From: Dicyema japonicum | Lineage: Eukaryota; Dicyemida; Rhombozoa; Dicyemidae | Direction of reading: 5' to 3' | Assembly (NCBI GenBank): GCA_011109175.1 | Contig: RDEW01000042.1 | Location: forward strand, 254,504-318,503 | DNA: 64,000 nt | Shown: positions 1-12,779 of the stretch, one piece after another | Position numbering within the stretch: the stretch's first letter is position 1 | Layout of the letters: each line of letters starts with the position of its first letter | Made by a program: the position numbers and the translations under genes | Notes under the pieces: model-generated | Told to the model about the DNA's origin: nothing | What the model saw: the letters and a program-made list of their open reading frames with translations, nothing else | Databases searched by the model: none

Positions 1-1842
1 CATGAACATTTGTAAGGACGTATCAATTAACGACTACGAAAATCAGAAATTGCAATTAATAGAGGAGAAAGAGTTTCTTGCAATTCTAATACCATTGATG
101 TCCTAGAAAACAAAATCCAGGTCATCCTCATATATTATTCTTAGATTGAAGTGGAAAAATTTTAGCTTCCAAAAACTTATAGAATCCAATAGAAGTTATC
201 TGCAGACATAAGAGAAAATACTTCTGTTGTGCAGTTAAATCGCTGGGAGAATTCGAAGAGTATTCAAGACATGTTGAGGCTGGGATCACCAAATTATTGA
301 GTTAATACTTTTTTGGTAGTCTATGGTTTTAAACAAATAATTAAGTAACCTAGTTGCTCCAAAGGATACTAACCTGATCTCTCTAGGATCTTGACTCTGA
401 AGAACATAATCGTGTACGGGGATTTCAATGACAGGAATCCTGTTGATCTACCAATGGTAAATTGTATAAACGAGGGGAGTGTGTCTCGTTAGAAATTTAA
501 ACCCTCGTCATTCTAAATAACCCTCTCCTACAAGTATGCACAGTTTTAAGACAAAATGAATATAACACCACTCCCAGATATCTCCATTTGCTCTCCGAGC
601 ATTTTTCTCTAGATTTCTCAGTCGGTGGTGTATAACTTTACTTCAACTACAACCTAATATTATGGTAAGTCGAAGATTCAATCGAAGTTGATTCAAAAAA
701 AAGACCTTCATTAATTACAAGCGCTAATTGTGATCAAAATTTAAACAAGAATTTAAGTGATGCTTTTCAGACTTTTCAGTCAGTTGATGTTGTCCATGTG
801 GTTTATTTCGGTAGAATCATGACAAGTGTACCTTGTCAACTTCCAGACATATCTCCTAGTATTCGTATGTAAGCCCAAGCGACTGCTTCTTCATCTGAGG
901 TTCCCGTACCATGAAACATTTACATGGGCTAAAAATACATGTGACAGTCAGACCACATGGTAGTATCTGCGATTTCTGATAGTGTTTATGAGGTTGAACA
1001 TACCATCATAAGTCCCCAGTCTTTGACTGATTCATTTTAAATGGACCTTTTCTGTATAAAAAACTAAGTTTTTAGATCAATTATGACACCGATTTAATTC
1101 TTTCGTAACTCCAAAAAGGTTGCTTTAATTTTTCAATTCCTTCGCTACTCGAATTGAATCTGACAAAAATTTCTTTATTAAAGTTTTTCAATGCGAATTG
1201 TACACAGTTGTAATGATCTTCAGAACTGTGGATTGTGGTTACATTATTAATGCCACGTGCTTAGATTTAGCGATTCTGCAAACCTGTACTTTAAAATCGA
1301 AATGAAACTGAAAATATTTATAAGTCTGGGACTTTTTTATTCTGACCGTTGATAATGGGTTTTTATCTTAAGAAACATCTTCTCAGACATAGATTCCGGG
1401 ATTTTCACGGTCACCTCTTTTCAATAATGATGTCTTATTAGGTTAAATGATAATATCTGTTTTATTGAAGAGATCTAAAATTTCTGCTATGTGAATCTTC
1501 AGTATTTCTCTTTATTTAAGCAAACTTTTTTGGAGAAGTATGAATTTGAGGATCTAAAGTAGTCGAACAAATTCTACTTTAAATTTTTTAACAAAAGGCA
1601 CTGCATTCGGACCAAGGACTCTTGAGATTTCTCTGAATTTTTTTGGAGAAGATCATTCAAAACAACAGCCTTTGTCCCCCGTCTCAACCTACACGATAGG
1701 GACGCATAAACTGTTCAAACCCTAAAATATGCTTAATCCCCCAGTTAATTCCTCATTCATGTGAGGTATTCCCCAGATAACCATATTTCTCCATTTAATT
1801 CCTTCATTCATGTGAGGTAGTCCATGTTTTATATAAAATCAT
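1..1842. other. No recognisable gene or repeat
   Basis: AT-rich sequence with frequent stops in all frames. I saw no protein motif, RNA gene or repeat shared with the rest of the window. Confidence 0.4.
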
Positions 1843-2727
1843 TTAAATAAAATAGAAACTGCTTTTTAATAATCCTCCTGAACCCACTAACGAAAAAGCA
1901 CATAACGATGTACTTTGTCTTTCCGATTTATGGTCGCATTCAACATTTAGCAGGTCCCAAGGAATAAAAATATGGTCAGCTTTCTGAATGGCAGCGCTGA
2001 ATATTTCTGCGGACTCATCAATAGAGCGTATTGGGGCGGATAATCTCCGGGCCAAGAATTTATCCACAAGGTTACTGAAACCGGACCAGTCAACTTTAGT
2101 GTAATCCTTGAATCTTTTTGATTCTGCCGGCCGTCTCCTGTATCGTCAAAGACCTCTCAATTTTAGAAGGATTGGATTGTGGTCACTGGAAAAGCCGTAA
2201 AAGACGTTCCAAGAAATGAGTCCTGCCAGAGAAGGTGAGCATAGTGTTAAGTCGGGGTATGTGCAGCTATCAGTCATCCTTAATGGGGTCCTCGTATGTG
2301 AGTTAGGGTTGTTCAGTATAATCAGGTCAGGAAGATAATTTGCAATGTGTTTTCCTCGGTTATCAGAGGATTGGGAAGTGAGCTAAACTGGATGTCGTGC
2401 ATTAAGATCCTGACATAACTGTAGATTTTTCAATGTTGAAATGCGTGATAAATCAGGGGTGTAAGATGACGAACACGATCCTTGTGGAGGAATATATAAA
2501 TTAGCCAATTGGATCCAAAAGGACGAGAATAACACGATTTTGACAGTAATCTGCTCCAAAGTCTTGTCGGTGCCAAAAAGCTCTGAGGTTCGTTGAGTTG
2601 TATCCATAAAAGAAATATCGTTCTTTATAATAGTAAGTAGTCCTCCTCCGCGTCCTCCCTGACGATCTTTACGGATCACTGTGTATCCAGGAAAAGAGGG
2701 TGTTGGTATGGAGACATTTCTCAGCAA
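1843..2727 (-). pseudogene. LINE ORF2 fragment, AP-type endonuclease (EEP) domain
   Basis: Reading from 2727 downwards, the translation shows the N-terminal part of an apurinic-like endonuclease of non-LTR retrotransposons (GYTVIRKDRQGGRGGGLLT, then NLYIPPQG). In a shifted frame (about 2380-2090) come LPDLIILNN, a DLTLCSPSLAG block and the catalytic SDHNPIL motif. A third frame (2067-1843) carries the linker towards the reverse transcriptase (DKFLARRLSAPIRSIDESAE). At least two frameshifts break the ORF, so it is a dead copy. In the family this domain nicks target DNA for target-primed reverse transcription. Related EEP pieces occur at 44480-44840 and 52895-53215. The clade (Jockey/CR1-like) is not settled. 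Confidence 0.75.
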
Positions 2728-2879
2728 CGACAGCCATTAACCAGCAATCCTAAATTATTTCAAATTAATTATATATTTGTTTATATTTACGAGCTAAAAC
2801 ATCAAGCGTTTGCTCCTTATCTTCTTAATAAATAAAAAGTACAAGCAAGGTAACTTTCATCCCGTATTTATCGCTAGTT

Positions 2880-3130
2880 ATCGGATCCACTTTCCTGGGA
2901 GACGCCCATACTTCGGAGGCATTTGCAAGGATCCATCTCTCCATTCCTCTGGGAGATAATTTTGCTCCCTGGCGACAAGCTCTGCCTTTGACTACAGGTT
3001 TGATGGCAATGTCCTCTGGATCGCTGTACTACTGTTACGTGTCAGGATAACGTGATTAGTTATATTGGTTTTACCCTTGATCTTTTGAATAATTTTACTT
3101 GATCTTTTGAATAATTTTAAAAAATAAGAG
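2880..3130 (+). repeat. Interspersed repeat family A, copy 1
   Basis: This stretch aligns by eye with 60480-60665. Shared blocks include GGATCCA, GGGAGAYAATTTYGCTCC, TGGCGACAAG, GGATC.CTGT and a run near GGTTTTACCC. The 5' part of the family is also recognisable at 17030-17210. No coding potential is seen. It may be SINE-like, but no convincing A-box/B-box pair is visible here. Confidence 0.5.
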
Positions 3131-3179
3131 TGTATTTGAATATATTTGAATAAATTAGAACTTCCAAAAGTCTTCAGTT

Positions 3180-3260
3180 CCCTTTTTTTTATTGATTCCG
3201 GATACACCGAGAAAAAAGGTAAAGTAAACAACTAATTAAGTTTATCCAGTTTCCACTTCT
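3180..3260 (-). repeat. LINE 3' end
   Basis: On the minus strand this reads as a LINE 3' terminus: GGAAACTGGATAAACTTAA, TTAGTTGTTTACTTTA, then TCGGTGTATCCGG. It matches the plus-strand 3' end at 17250-17345 closely, and more loosely the ends at 11960-12060 and 29300-29390. Only the terminal part is present, typical of 5'-truncated LINE copies. Confidence 0.55.
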
Positions 3261-5560
3261 ATTATTGAAGACAATAATGAGTAAATAAAATTGGTTTGTA
3301 TTCAATATTAAATTTAGACATTAGCGTTAACCTGATTTACTCTGGTGATTTACTGAAACTGAAAGAAATTGTCATGAAAAACACGGATAAGGTTATGACT
3401 GCGGGGGAACTTGTTCTTGTTTACAGTCACTCCCAATTTAACATTATCTAAGAACTAATTTTTGGTTTATCGAGGATCAACTAATGTTCGATTCCCCATA
3501 TTTCTTAGTGGCGTTAAAAACAACTCGTCGCCTTCGCCGACCATAACTTGCCTCTCCTCTTACATTATAGAGACAGCCATGACGATTTGATTGACACTTT
3601 GAAGACGCATAGGGACATTCGGTAGAAAAGAGAAGTGGTCTACTGACCAAGTATACTTTTTCTGCGCTCTCATTTGACGGAAACCGTGATATTTGCAGGA
3701 AATACAAAATTTTTTGTTGTATATTGAGATAACCGATGGTAATTCACTTTCTTTTACTTTCAGTTCCTTGAAAACTGTTGAAAACCTCAGAAGGGTTAAT
3801 GGTTACCTGTTGATAGAATAATGGTAGAGACAGGTCGTGACACCTATTTTCGGATTCTCCCTGCTGTTCAATGAAACGTATCTGGGAAGCAGACAAGTAC
3901 ATAAAAACGAGATGGCCAACTCTGAAAAACCATAAATGGACAGAAGGATAACTAATTCAAGGACGAATGGGCCTTCCTGCATAGTTAGCTCGGATTTTTA
4001 TGATTTAAAGCAAAGTCACCAATTATAGCTGCTTATAAGGGAATGGACCTCATTGGCAGAAGTGATTATGTAATATTACTTATTCATTGTTCTTTGGGGG
4101 AAAAGATACTCGATTAAAATGTGAAATTAAAATTGTTCTTGTAAAATAGAGTGGTAGCTATGTTAGATTCTTGAAGATGCTCTTAAATTGATCTACGTGG
4201 TTGAGTAGCATTGAAAATGACTATATGTATGAAAAATAAAGTGGTAACTGACTGTCATACTGGAGACTTACAATATTTGGTTCTTCTATCAAAATAGAGC
4301 ATCTATTCGTATTAATGAAGTATTTTAACCTAACTTAGTATTTCAGGGAAAAAAATACAGTTTATTAGTTAGAAAGACAGGCAAAAGACTACGCCGCTCA
4401 TTCCGAGCACTTTTAGTAACTTATTTTGAGTATTTTGAGGAAGCACTCGCCCTTCTCTAAAACACTTTCTGTGTAGATCTTTTGATCGCCTATTTTTGTC
4501 TCTTTCTCTTAGCGGACACAAAACATTGGTTTAAGGATTTTATGTTCTATTTAATCATCTTTATTGGTTGTTTGAAGTCCTTCATATTCCATGTCGTCTT
4601 CAATTCCTGGATGAACTTCAAATCCATTCTCACCTTTAACTTTACTTATCTCAATCAACTAATATATTGAAGATCATCCAGTTGACTCTTTCAGATTCCT
4701 CCCTTGTATCATCTACAGTCATCTGCGTCCCCATCTACACGATTTGTTTTCTGGTTCAAAACGCTTTATTTTTCCCCCTTCTCAGATAAACTCCCACTCA
4801 AGTCACCCTAATACATACACTGTTCTCTCCCATAAAGAGTAAAGTATTCTTGTAATGAGCTGATTTTGCCAAACGTCAAAGTGATGACTGCGAACCTTTA
4901 AGAGACACAAGTATATTCGATAGTAAAAGCAATGGTTTGTCTGTATAGTATATAAATGCAGTCTTCTACTAGGGTGTGAACTCTTCCCCATCATCGTTTC
5001 CTCCATAAGGGTCTACACGTCCGAAGTGATGTCTACAAGTTTAAGTTCTTTCTGATATAAAAATAGATGCCATCCCCCTTTCTTCATTCGGTGAACCCGA
5101 TTTGCATAGAAGAACCCCGTATAGATTTGGATGGCAATTTTTACTCGCATCAGGACAGAGTGCTTAAGGTATCTTTCCTCTTTATGCTCAATCGAGATAT
5201 CATTCTTATTGTGGTTTGAAGATATCCATTAAGAAAATGAGAAGTGAAATCACACGTGGGAAGAGAGTATGTGTCCTCCAAAATTTTTTTTAATTACCTC
5301 GGATATAGCTGGAAGAAGTTTAATCCAGTTTTCACTGTCAGAATAAGACGCATCCTTTCCAATTATAAACATCATCAATATTAACCAACATGGAACTCCT
5401 CTATCGGAGTAGGGATCTTTATATGACTGCCAGACACTGAGCATCTCCTGATTCAGGTTATTATCATTACTCCATGATCACCGGGTTAAAAAGAAAAATA
5501 GAAAGTTTTAATTAAGTAACCCCAGACCGACAAGTTGTAGGTCCAATCGGAGGTGGACAA
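3261..5560. other. No recognisable gene
   Basis: Short ORFs exist (minus 3707-3477, plus 4482-4670, minus 5006-4803 and 5444-5250) but none shows a family motif or a plausible mini-intron gene model. I make no call here. Confidence 0.35.
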
Positions 5561-5599
5561 AAATCCTAGATGACTCTCCAGAAAAGACATGTGGTTATT

Positions 5600-6900
5600 T
5601 TGTAAGTAATGGACTTTTAAAGTATTTGTTCATGGCTTCATAGTTATGCAGAGTAGCTGCCCTCACAATCTTCTGTTGTCGTCTAATCAAAACTGCTTCC
5701 AGAGGGGCAGACTTCAAATTGCGACCATTTTGGTAGATTCCTGGATAGCGGACAGCTTCTTCCGAGGGGTTTTGAAATTATTTTTAGGATCTTCATTCTG
5801 GTAAGTGCCGCAGTGGTTCGATTCTTAAAATTTTTGCCAAGTCCTTGGTCAACGTCACTCCCAAGATGGTTGGTGCGGTGGAAAAAGAGATTGTCACATT
5901 GTTAATCATGGTCTTTGGCCTCCTTTTATAATCTTGTCCGCAGTAAAGAGGGTCATAAATTAAAAAAATGATTTTGTAGTTGACACCCCCAGGTTTAGCC
6001 TTCCAACCATTGAGTTAAGGAATTGAGCACTCCTTGAACCATTAAAGCGGAGACTTCGTAGTCTCTTGTAGTAATGACTATGTCGTCTGCATATGAAAAG
6101 AAGAGACAGTTTTCATCTGTGGACTGTGGCATGTTGACAATCGTGGGGACGAGAAAAAGCGAGTCCTCGAGTTCACATGTTGAGATTACCGCCCACGCCT
6201 TCCGCTAAGAAAGTTAGTGAGCCATCTATGCATGTTAGGGTGGATATCCTTTCAAATATCATATTCCTTAGAGACTTTTCCGGGACTACTGCTTTGGTAA
6301 TGTCAAAAGAAACAAGACAACCCTTAAATGTGGTTTCGGTGAGTTAAATCCTTCTAAGATAAATTGTGAGAGGGTCGTCAAGTGTGTACAAGTTGAATGG
6401 TTAGCTCGGAACTCTTGAAAGACAAACATAAGGATGTCATCTAGAATACTATCGAGGACAATCCTTTGAAGAATTCTCTAAGTCGCGCATAGGATTTATA
6501 TTGGAATATATGATGAAAATTCCTCTGCGGGATTGCCAGCCTTCCCAATTAATTTTATGAGTACTCTTTCAAAATTCCGGACACAGTTCGTATTTATCGA
6601 CGTATTAAATATTAGAGCTAACATTTAAGCGCTACAAGGCCAAGATGCCTCAGTTCCATAGTGGAGATGGAATCCGGTTTTCCGGCTCTGAGTTGCGAGT
6701 CATAGATATTGCCCGATGGACACTTCCAGAGAATACGGTCCAATCTGTGGAGTTTGGTTTAATCCTCTTCAAGTAAACACGGTGATCTCCGGAGAATTCT
6801 TTGTGTGATACTAAAGCATAATAGTCAATCAGAGGTGTTGAGGTGAACATGGATTTCTTCTAGATGTTGTTCAGTGCTAGTTCTGTTAGATTTGATAGTA
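5600..6900 (-). pseudogene. Decayed LINE reverse transcriptase
   Basis: Read on the minus strand with several frame changes. The finger region appears first (ERIVLDSILDDI, FRANHSTCTHLTTLSQF, GFNSPKPHLR), then a decayed palm (VVLFLLTLPKQ where an aspartate-containing motif A is expected). The catalytic YADDIVITTRDY box lies near 6062-6121, followed by the thumb/C-terminal part (DVDQGLGKNFKNRTTAALTR, KILKIISKPL). The usual PQGS(I/V)LGP segment before YADD is missing, so an internal deletion accompanies the frameshifts. It is a Jockey/R1-like non-LTR element remnant; the exact clade is not assigned. Confidence 0.75.
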
Positions 6901-7059
6901 TTCCAGACCCTTCGATGGGTTTAGAGAATGATCTTGGGATTGCTTCACCTACCGTACTTAATAGCTCCTGGTCTCCTTTTAAAAATTAACGATCGACATT
7001 TGTTGCATCTTACTTAGCTGCTGGCCCCTACAAGTAAGGAAATAATAATAACACCTGAG

Positions 7060-7305
7060 ACCACGGTTGCACAAACTAACTAATCACGTGAACCCAGCAC
7101 GCTCTAGCAGGGACCTCATCTTGGCCCGATGCTCCTCCCTCGACCCCACACAAGCACGCATCGGTCGTGTAGTAAAGTGTAGTATCTGTTCTTTCCAGCT
7201 ATATATCTGGGACGCCCTTACAAGGTGCAAGATATAATGCTTATTTTTGTAACTTGTTGTGTGTTGCGAAGCTTGCTTCCGCCATATGCCAGAAGAAACG
7301 TACAA
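7060..7305 (-). pseudogene. LINE C-terminus and 3' end
   Basis: The minus-strand ORF ends EEHRAKMRSLLERAGFT-stop, followed by a CACGTGATTAGTTAGTTTG-like 3' UTR. The copy at 12025-12216 ends EEHRKNLSILLRRTGIT-stop, so both are the same LINE terminus at different stages of decay. The copy is strongly 5'-truncated. Confidence 0.6.
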
Positions 7306-7329
7306 TTCATTACGTAAAGCGTTACCCGC

Positions 7330-8735
7330 TTAAAAACATTTTGGCTTGGACATCAATGTTAACAAATCAGATCTAATAAATGTCTCATATCCATACACTG
7401 ACTTCCTCTCTATCAAGGAGTCTTTTAACGAACTGCTTCCTGGGATCCCGACTGTGCCAGTTGATAAATTATATTTCCTCGGATGCCCACTCAGCGAAGA
7501 AGAACTCAAGAACCATTTACTTTCCAAAAATGAAGAATTAACACGCCTTGCGAAAAGATTGTCATGTCTCGACTCTCACACATCTTTCTTCCTGATGAGA
7601 AACAACATCGGACTACCCAAGCTTTTGTATCTACTCCGATGTTCACCCTGCTACGAACAATATGACATTCTACTTTCAATAGACAAGTCTCTCAAGCAAA
7701 CAGTCGAGTCATTAATTAACGTCCGCTTCGACGAACTTGGTTGGAAACAATGTAAGCTTCCCTCTGGATTTGGGGGTGTCGGAATGAGATCGGCGCTGGA
7801 GGTTGCGTACCCGGCATACCTATCGTCTCTCTCAAGCTGCAGCCATTTGACACGGCAAGTCCTTCATAACACAATTTGACTTTCTGGAATGAGTCATTTG
7901 ACGAAGCTTGTCGGAAATGGAACGGGTCCGGACTCAAAATCCACGAAGACACAACGAAGCAAAGAAATTGGGATGACATTGTCTGCTTCAAAATTTTGGA
8001 AGACCTTAAAAAAGAAGCAAATCAACATCGTCTGGTTTGTTTGGTGTCAGCTTCAAGTAGAGGGAGTGGGAGCATGGCTTGGTGCAATACCTTGCCCAAA
8101 CCTCGGGACCTTTTTGGACGACGATTCTTTGAGGATTGGAATCGGACAAAGGCTGGGACTAGACGTTTGCCAGGAGCACCGATACCGATGCGGGAAAACA
8201 GTCGATGCGAAAGGATTGCACCCGCTGTCCTGCAGAAGAAGCGCCGGAAGGGGACCACGTCATGCTGCTCTGAATGATGTGATCGTCAGAGCTCTGAAGG
8301 CTTCAGGCTTCCCAGCACAGCTTGAACCAGTGAGTCTTGATCGAGGAGATGGGAAAAGACCTGACGGGATGACCCTTTTCCCCTTCACGTCTGGAAGATC
8401 TTTGGTCTGGGACGCAACTTGCATAGACACGTTCTCAAGCACGAACATTTTTAAATCTGTTCAGACACCTGGAGCAGCTGCTTCGACTGCGGAAAACCTA
8501 AAAATCAAGAAATATTCTTGCCTCGGGGATCGCTACCGATTTACTCCTGTTGCGACCGAATCATCGGGAGCCGTTGGTCAATGACGGCTGAATTCTTGCA
8601 AGAACTCGGAGGATTGCTTGCCAGAAAGAAAAGGGATCAACGAGAAGGGTTATGGCTAAGACAAAAGATTGGAATAGCCATACTCCGAGGGAACTCGTTC
8701 GCAATCCACGCAGCAGGCTTACTCAACTGACATTT
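7330..8735 (+). pseudogene. REL-type non-LTR retrotransposon, copy A (5'-truncated)
   Basis: Three frames are read in order: 7346-7879, 7889-8584 and 8518-8730. The first carries the end of the reverse transcriptase and thumb (KLYFLGCPL, FFLMRNNIGLPKLLYLLR, GWKQCKLPSGFGGVGMR). The second carries a Cys/His zinc-binding stretch (CQEHRYRCGK, GLHPLSC, RRSAGRGPRHAALND). It then shows a restriction-like endonuclease core, GDGKRPDGMT followed by GRSLVWDATCIDT, matching the RPD...D active-site layout of R2-superclade elements. The third gives the C-terminus (FLQELGGLLARKKRDQRE). Copy B at 23060-26065 has the same domains in the same order. The palm is lost and there are at least two frameshifts, so it is inactive. 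A T/A-rich tail follows 8730. Confidence 0.85.
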
Positions 8736-9640
8736 GTTTAATTGTTAAAAAAATTTTTTGTTAAAAAAAAATTATCTCTAATAAATTTTCATAAAATTTC
8801 CTGTTAATCTTGTTGATCATTTCTGTGGCAAATGTTTTATTGTTTAAAAATACATTGACAGAAGACTTAATTTCTACGAATTAAGTGGATAGTTAAACCA
8901 CTGAGACTGAGTTATCAGACTTCAAAAAAGTGATGTAAATTTACAGAAAGAATTCCGTAAATAATTGATGGTGAGAACTTTACCAGAAGATTTCTAGTTT
9001 CTAAATATGAAGTTAAGAACGTGGGAAATGTTAACGTCAGTCTTCCAAAAAGGCGAAATTTAACGAGTAAATTTAATTTCGAATCATCACACTGCGTATT
9101 GTTTGAATACGTAGAGGAACCCAATGTTTATGGGGATTTGTTTCCTATACCTCTGATTAAGACAGGACGCTCCCAGAGATCCATTACTTATACTTCGAAC
9201 TCTGGTGGTCATTGTCAAGGAAAGAGATCCCGAACTACTCTCCCAGCCAGAGATGGATGATGCCACATCGTAAACGAGAAAGTTCCACTCTGACGGCCCT
9301 TAGAAAATGCAGTTCTGGGGACTTCTCTTCAAAAGATGTTGGGAGAATCACTCGGGATATACCTCTGTCCTCACCTAGTTCCCTTACGTTATAAATGACC
9401 ATAAGTATATTCCCAATGAGAGGATAAACATTCTCAAAATAACCCCAAGCCACAATATAAAGTCAATAGAAAAGACATTAATTTAATTTAGTAAAGGAAT
9501 CATTAATAATTAATCCAATTTTGAGTAAAATTTATCTTTGTTTTTCAGCATATAAGCACACAAATAATCGATAGGGTTTTCCGGCCTAGCAAATAGTAAT
9601 GGGTTTGACCTGTCACGTGCTATCGCGGTTATTCCTTGAA
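8736..9640. other. No recognisable gene
   Basis: Short ORFs on both strands (plus 9021-9260, minus 9453-9235) lack convincing family motifs. A GKRSRTTLPARDG stretch near 9220-9260 faintly resembles the RGRPRTTLP motif near the C-terminus of some LINEs in this window, but is too short to call. Confidence 0.3.
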
Positions 9641-10400
9641 TTAAAATAAGAACAACTGTACAATTAATGTAGTCCCTAGTTTGCATGGATTGTAGATCCG
9701 CTTTTGTAAGTTCAGAGTATTTGTTACGTTCAGCGAATGAGATGTGCTGTTGTATTTAAATATTCCTACTTTGACAGTTTCATGGATTAAATCGTTACTT
9801 TTTTCAAATTTAGGCGACTTTATTGACTGTGGATTCTCTTCTGCGGACATTACTGTGGTTTTAAGATTTTAATAAATTGAAAAATCAATTTTAAATATTT
9901 TATTTTGTAGAACAAAATGGTCTCCACCGATGTGATCGACTTTGAGTTGCCTCTCACGGTTGCAACAGAGATCAAATGGATAAGCCAATGGGTCTTACGT
10001 GCGTCGTGGCCTTTGAGTGAGCCAAATGTCACAGTTCTTGAGGAAATGACACGATTTCCCGTTTATTCCCCCAGTTGCTTTATAAGTGTAATTCTACAGA
10101 GACCCCACAGTTTAATTTACAATCACGTTTTCATTAATGTTAATCAGCCTATTATTAGTAATAATCTTCATAATATAATTCCTTCATAATTAATGTATAT
10201 AGCGGACTCCAGTGTACACTACAGCATTGTTCAGTTGATTATAGGAATCTCCCACGTAATGCCCATATATCTCAACGGCTCCACTATCAGTATTTGTGTG
10301 CTAAACATTTTCATTAAAAAAATATTTCACAGTTTAACTTACAATTTCGTTTTTGCTATTAAAATGATAAACAACACTATTATTAGTAAATACTGAGAAC
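9641..10400. other. Unassigned divergent ORFs
   Basis: A minus ORF begins with ATG at 9850 (MSAEENPQSIKSPKFEKS..., 69 codons). A plus ORF begins at 9917 (MVSTDVIDFELPLTVATEIK..., 90 codons). They diverge from a 66-bp AT-rich spacer, which could be a shared promoter. I recognise neither product. A 27-nt GTAACA...AAAAG candidate intron is visible inside the minus ORF. Either may be chance. Confidence 0.2.
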
Positions 10401-10699
10401 ATAATAATTTAATGCATCTTCATTTTCCATCCTGCACTTCCATTTTGAATTTCTATAAACGCCACTGGATCTTCATAACTAGGGAATCCCCAAAACCCGA
10501 CTGCATCCTTATCTTCCCGGGGGTTCAACTACGTATACTCTGAAAGTCCGTTGGAAACTATGCACCACACCCCACTTTGACTAGTACAACTGATGAAACC
10601 TATTTCATGTATATCACTGGTTATCATAAAGTATCTCCCATCTTTAAATTCCCTCATAAAAAGAGTTGAAAAATAAAAACAACAAAAAAGAAAAGCAAA

Positions 10700-11704
10700 T
10701 TACATCATAGACATAAAGAATTTATGCAGAATGCATTTACTGGCATCATTAGTGATCCCCCTACACGCCTACAATAACAATAACCCAACCTCACAGCCAC
10801 AGTAAGGCATATACTCGGCCGCACATTTATAGCGTTCCTTCAAAAACCTATACTTCAGATTGGGTTCTCCCGGATCCCCATTAATTCTCAACATATCACA
10901 GTAAAATAGATTATCAAGAATCCTCACAACCTCAGCCGTGGTTAGATCCACTGAGTGCTCCTGCCTCATCCACTGTCCCACCTCCTCGGGGGAGAAAAAT
11001 GAAGCCATTTTTTCCTCATTCTTAGTCACACACACTAACACAACCACTTCCTTGTACTTATTCTCAGCAAATTCAAGACACAGCTTCTTGACCAGGTCCA
11101 CTAACTGATGGTTCACCTTACCGTCCTCCTTATTCCGGAAAATGTTTCCCCGATTGGACTGCTCAACTTCATGCTCCTTTAGAATGTACACTCGCTCTCT
11201 TTTCTACTGTAAGCATAACCCAGCCAACCTGTGTTGAAAACGCGGCAACCACGGATCCATTCCCAGTTAGGGTCTTGAGGGATTGCTGTACAGCACGTGG
11301 GCGGGCACCCCTTATCTGATTCTTGATTTCACGTGTTGTCAAGCCTTTGGTTATATACAAGGCAACCCGTGGCTTGTGCTTCGGCGATCATATCTAGGAC
11401 CAATTGATCGGTGTTGGAGAATTCGTATGTAGATTGAGCCTCCTTCTTACTGAGTCGGTAATGGATAGATCCCCCAGTCATTGAGATATCAATAATTCCC
11501 TAAAATAAAATAAATGACTACTTCGGAGGTGAGCTGGTTTATAACGAATACAAAGTCGGTGAGTTTGTCTTGACCAACAACACCTTCGAAATCATTATGA
11601 CTAATCCCATCTGGGTGTTCAGAGCATACTCGGATGATTCTATTGGTGGATTAAATATAATACAATTCTCGAAGTGGTAAGTTTTGTCCAACTACAGATT
11701 GCAT
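10700..11704 (-). CDS. POLR3F: DNA-directed RNA polymerase III subunit RPC6 (POLR3F-like)
   Basis: Joining six exons gives 891 nt, an open frame of 296 codons plus TAA (10702-10700). ATG is at 11704-11702 (MQSVVGQNLPLRELII). Introns lie at 11640-11663 (24 nt), 11500-11521 (22), 11345-11366 (22), 11204-11228 (25) and 10769-10789 (21); all are GT...AG. RPC6 is about 316 aa in human, and it bridges the Pol III core to the TFIIIB initiation machinery. Visible in order: winged helix 1 (RVCSEHPDGIS ... GGSIHYRLSKK), winged helix 2 (LVLDMIAEAQATGLTTREI ... KRERVYILKEHEV), the C-terminal domain, and a Cys-rich end (YCGCEACRGI ... SKCILHKFF) matching the position of the iron-sulphur-binding cysteines of the family. 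The exact multiple-of-three length after splicing makes the model strong. It looks intact, with no overlap to the flanking repeats. Confidence 0.9.
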
Positions 11705-11959
11705 GACTAGAAAGAAGCGATTTTAAAATCGATGTAAAATTTTATTATTATTTAATAAATATATTGTGTTAAAATTATTGCATAATTAAAATTAATTATT
11801 TTTTATTTTAGCCACTTTAATTCTCCAGGGAAAGTTTCGATAACTAGTGACAAGGTGTGGTCGTATAGTAGACAGTGACTACTTGCAAGGTTCATAATGA
11901 GGTAGTTAAATGCATAATTCTGTACTTATGCCGTCAATGTAAAATTAAGAAGACTTGGC

Positions 11960-12216
11960 GACTTATTTATTTATTTAATAACCCCGAAAAGGGAACACCA
12001 AGAAAGAAGGAGTAAACCAACTAATTAAGTGATCCCGGTACGCCTCAACAGGATCGAGAGGTTTTTCCTATGTTCCTCCAGAGTACCCACGGCTTTCCTG
12101 AATAGACGACGATCATCTTTCATTAGAGTTTGAAGAGGGGTGGGTTTTTCCCCAAATTTCGTGTATTTGAGGCCTCTAGCCTTGAATGGAAGAAACGACT
12201 TGTTTCTTGACCACAC
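11960..12216 (-). pseudogene. LINE C-terminus and 3' end
   Basis: The minus ORF ends LEEHRKNLSILLRRTGIT-stop, followed by a GGATCACTTAATTAG-type 3' UTR and a TAAATAAATAAATAAG tail (near 11960-11980). It is homologous to the terminus at 7060-7305 and, in the 3' UTR, to 17250-17345. It is 5'-truncated and inserted upstream of POLR3F. Confidence 0.65.
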
Positions 12217-12779
12217 AGACCGATGAAGCCGGAGCCATTATTTTTGATTGCGGCGTGGTCAAGCATTGGGGGAAAAGATCGGGGGTAGATTCGTTAGACG
12301 TGCTAGTTTGCCAATTAGGGTATTGATCTTGAGTGAATTTGATATCGAAGCTCCATAGCCCATGAGGCACAAGCATACTCAATCGTCGGTTTTAGGAGTT
12401 GATTGAATTTTAAAAAAATACTCGCCATTTAATTATTACTGCTAAACTTTGACTGTTACTAACATACTTTAGAAATTGATTGTTAATTTTTTTAAGGAAA
12501 CTAACATACCTTTTGAAATGTTAATTTTTTAATTCATTTCGTCTGGTAATTATTTAAGTTTACTAAGAAATAACAAATGAGAATATTTAAGTTAAATTAA
12601 TTTCTTGTATTTTTAAAGTAAACACTGCAGATTACGTTATGGGGGAGTTAATACGAAACTGTAGGCTTCCAACTGACTTTATTCATAGAGACACTTTGAG
12701 TTTTTATAATCACTAAACTTTGATCTCTTAAGTTCTACCAATAAAGGAGTACAAGTAGTATAAAAATAATAACGAATAA

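Noticed and set aside
3484-3500. GTTCGATTCCCC, a second B-box-like match
   Set aside because: The preceding 90 bp do not form a tRNA, and no other copy of a SINE body follows.
8022-8448. Minus-strand ORFs opposite REL copy A
   Set aside because: Shadows of the plus-strand element; no independent motif.
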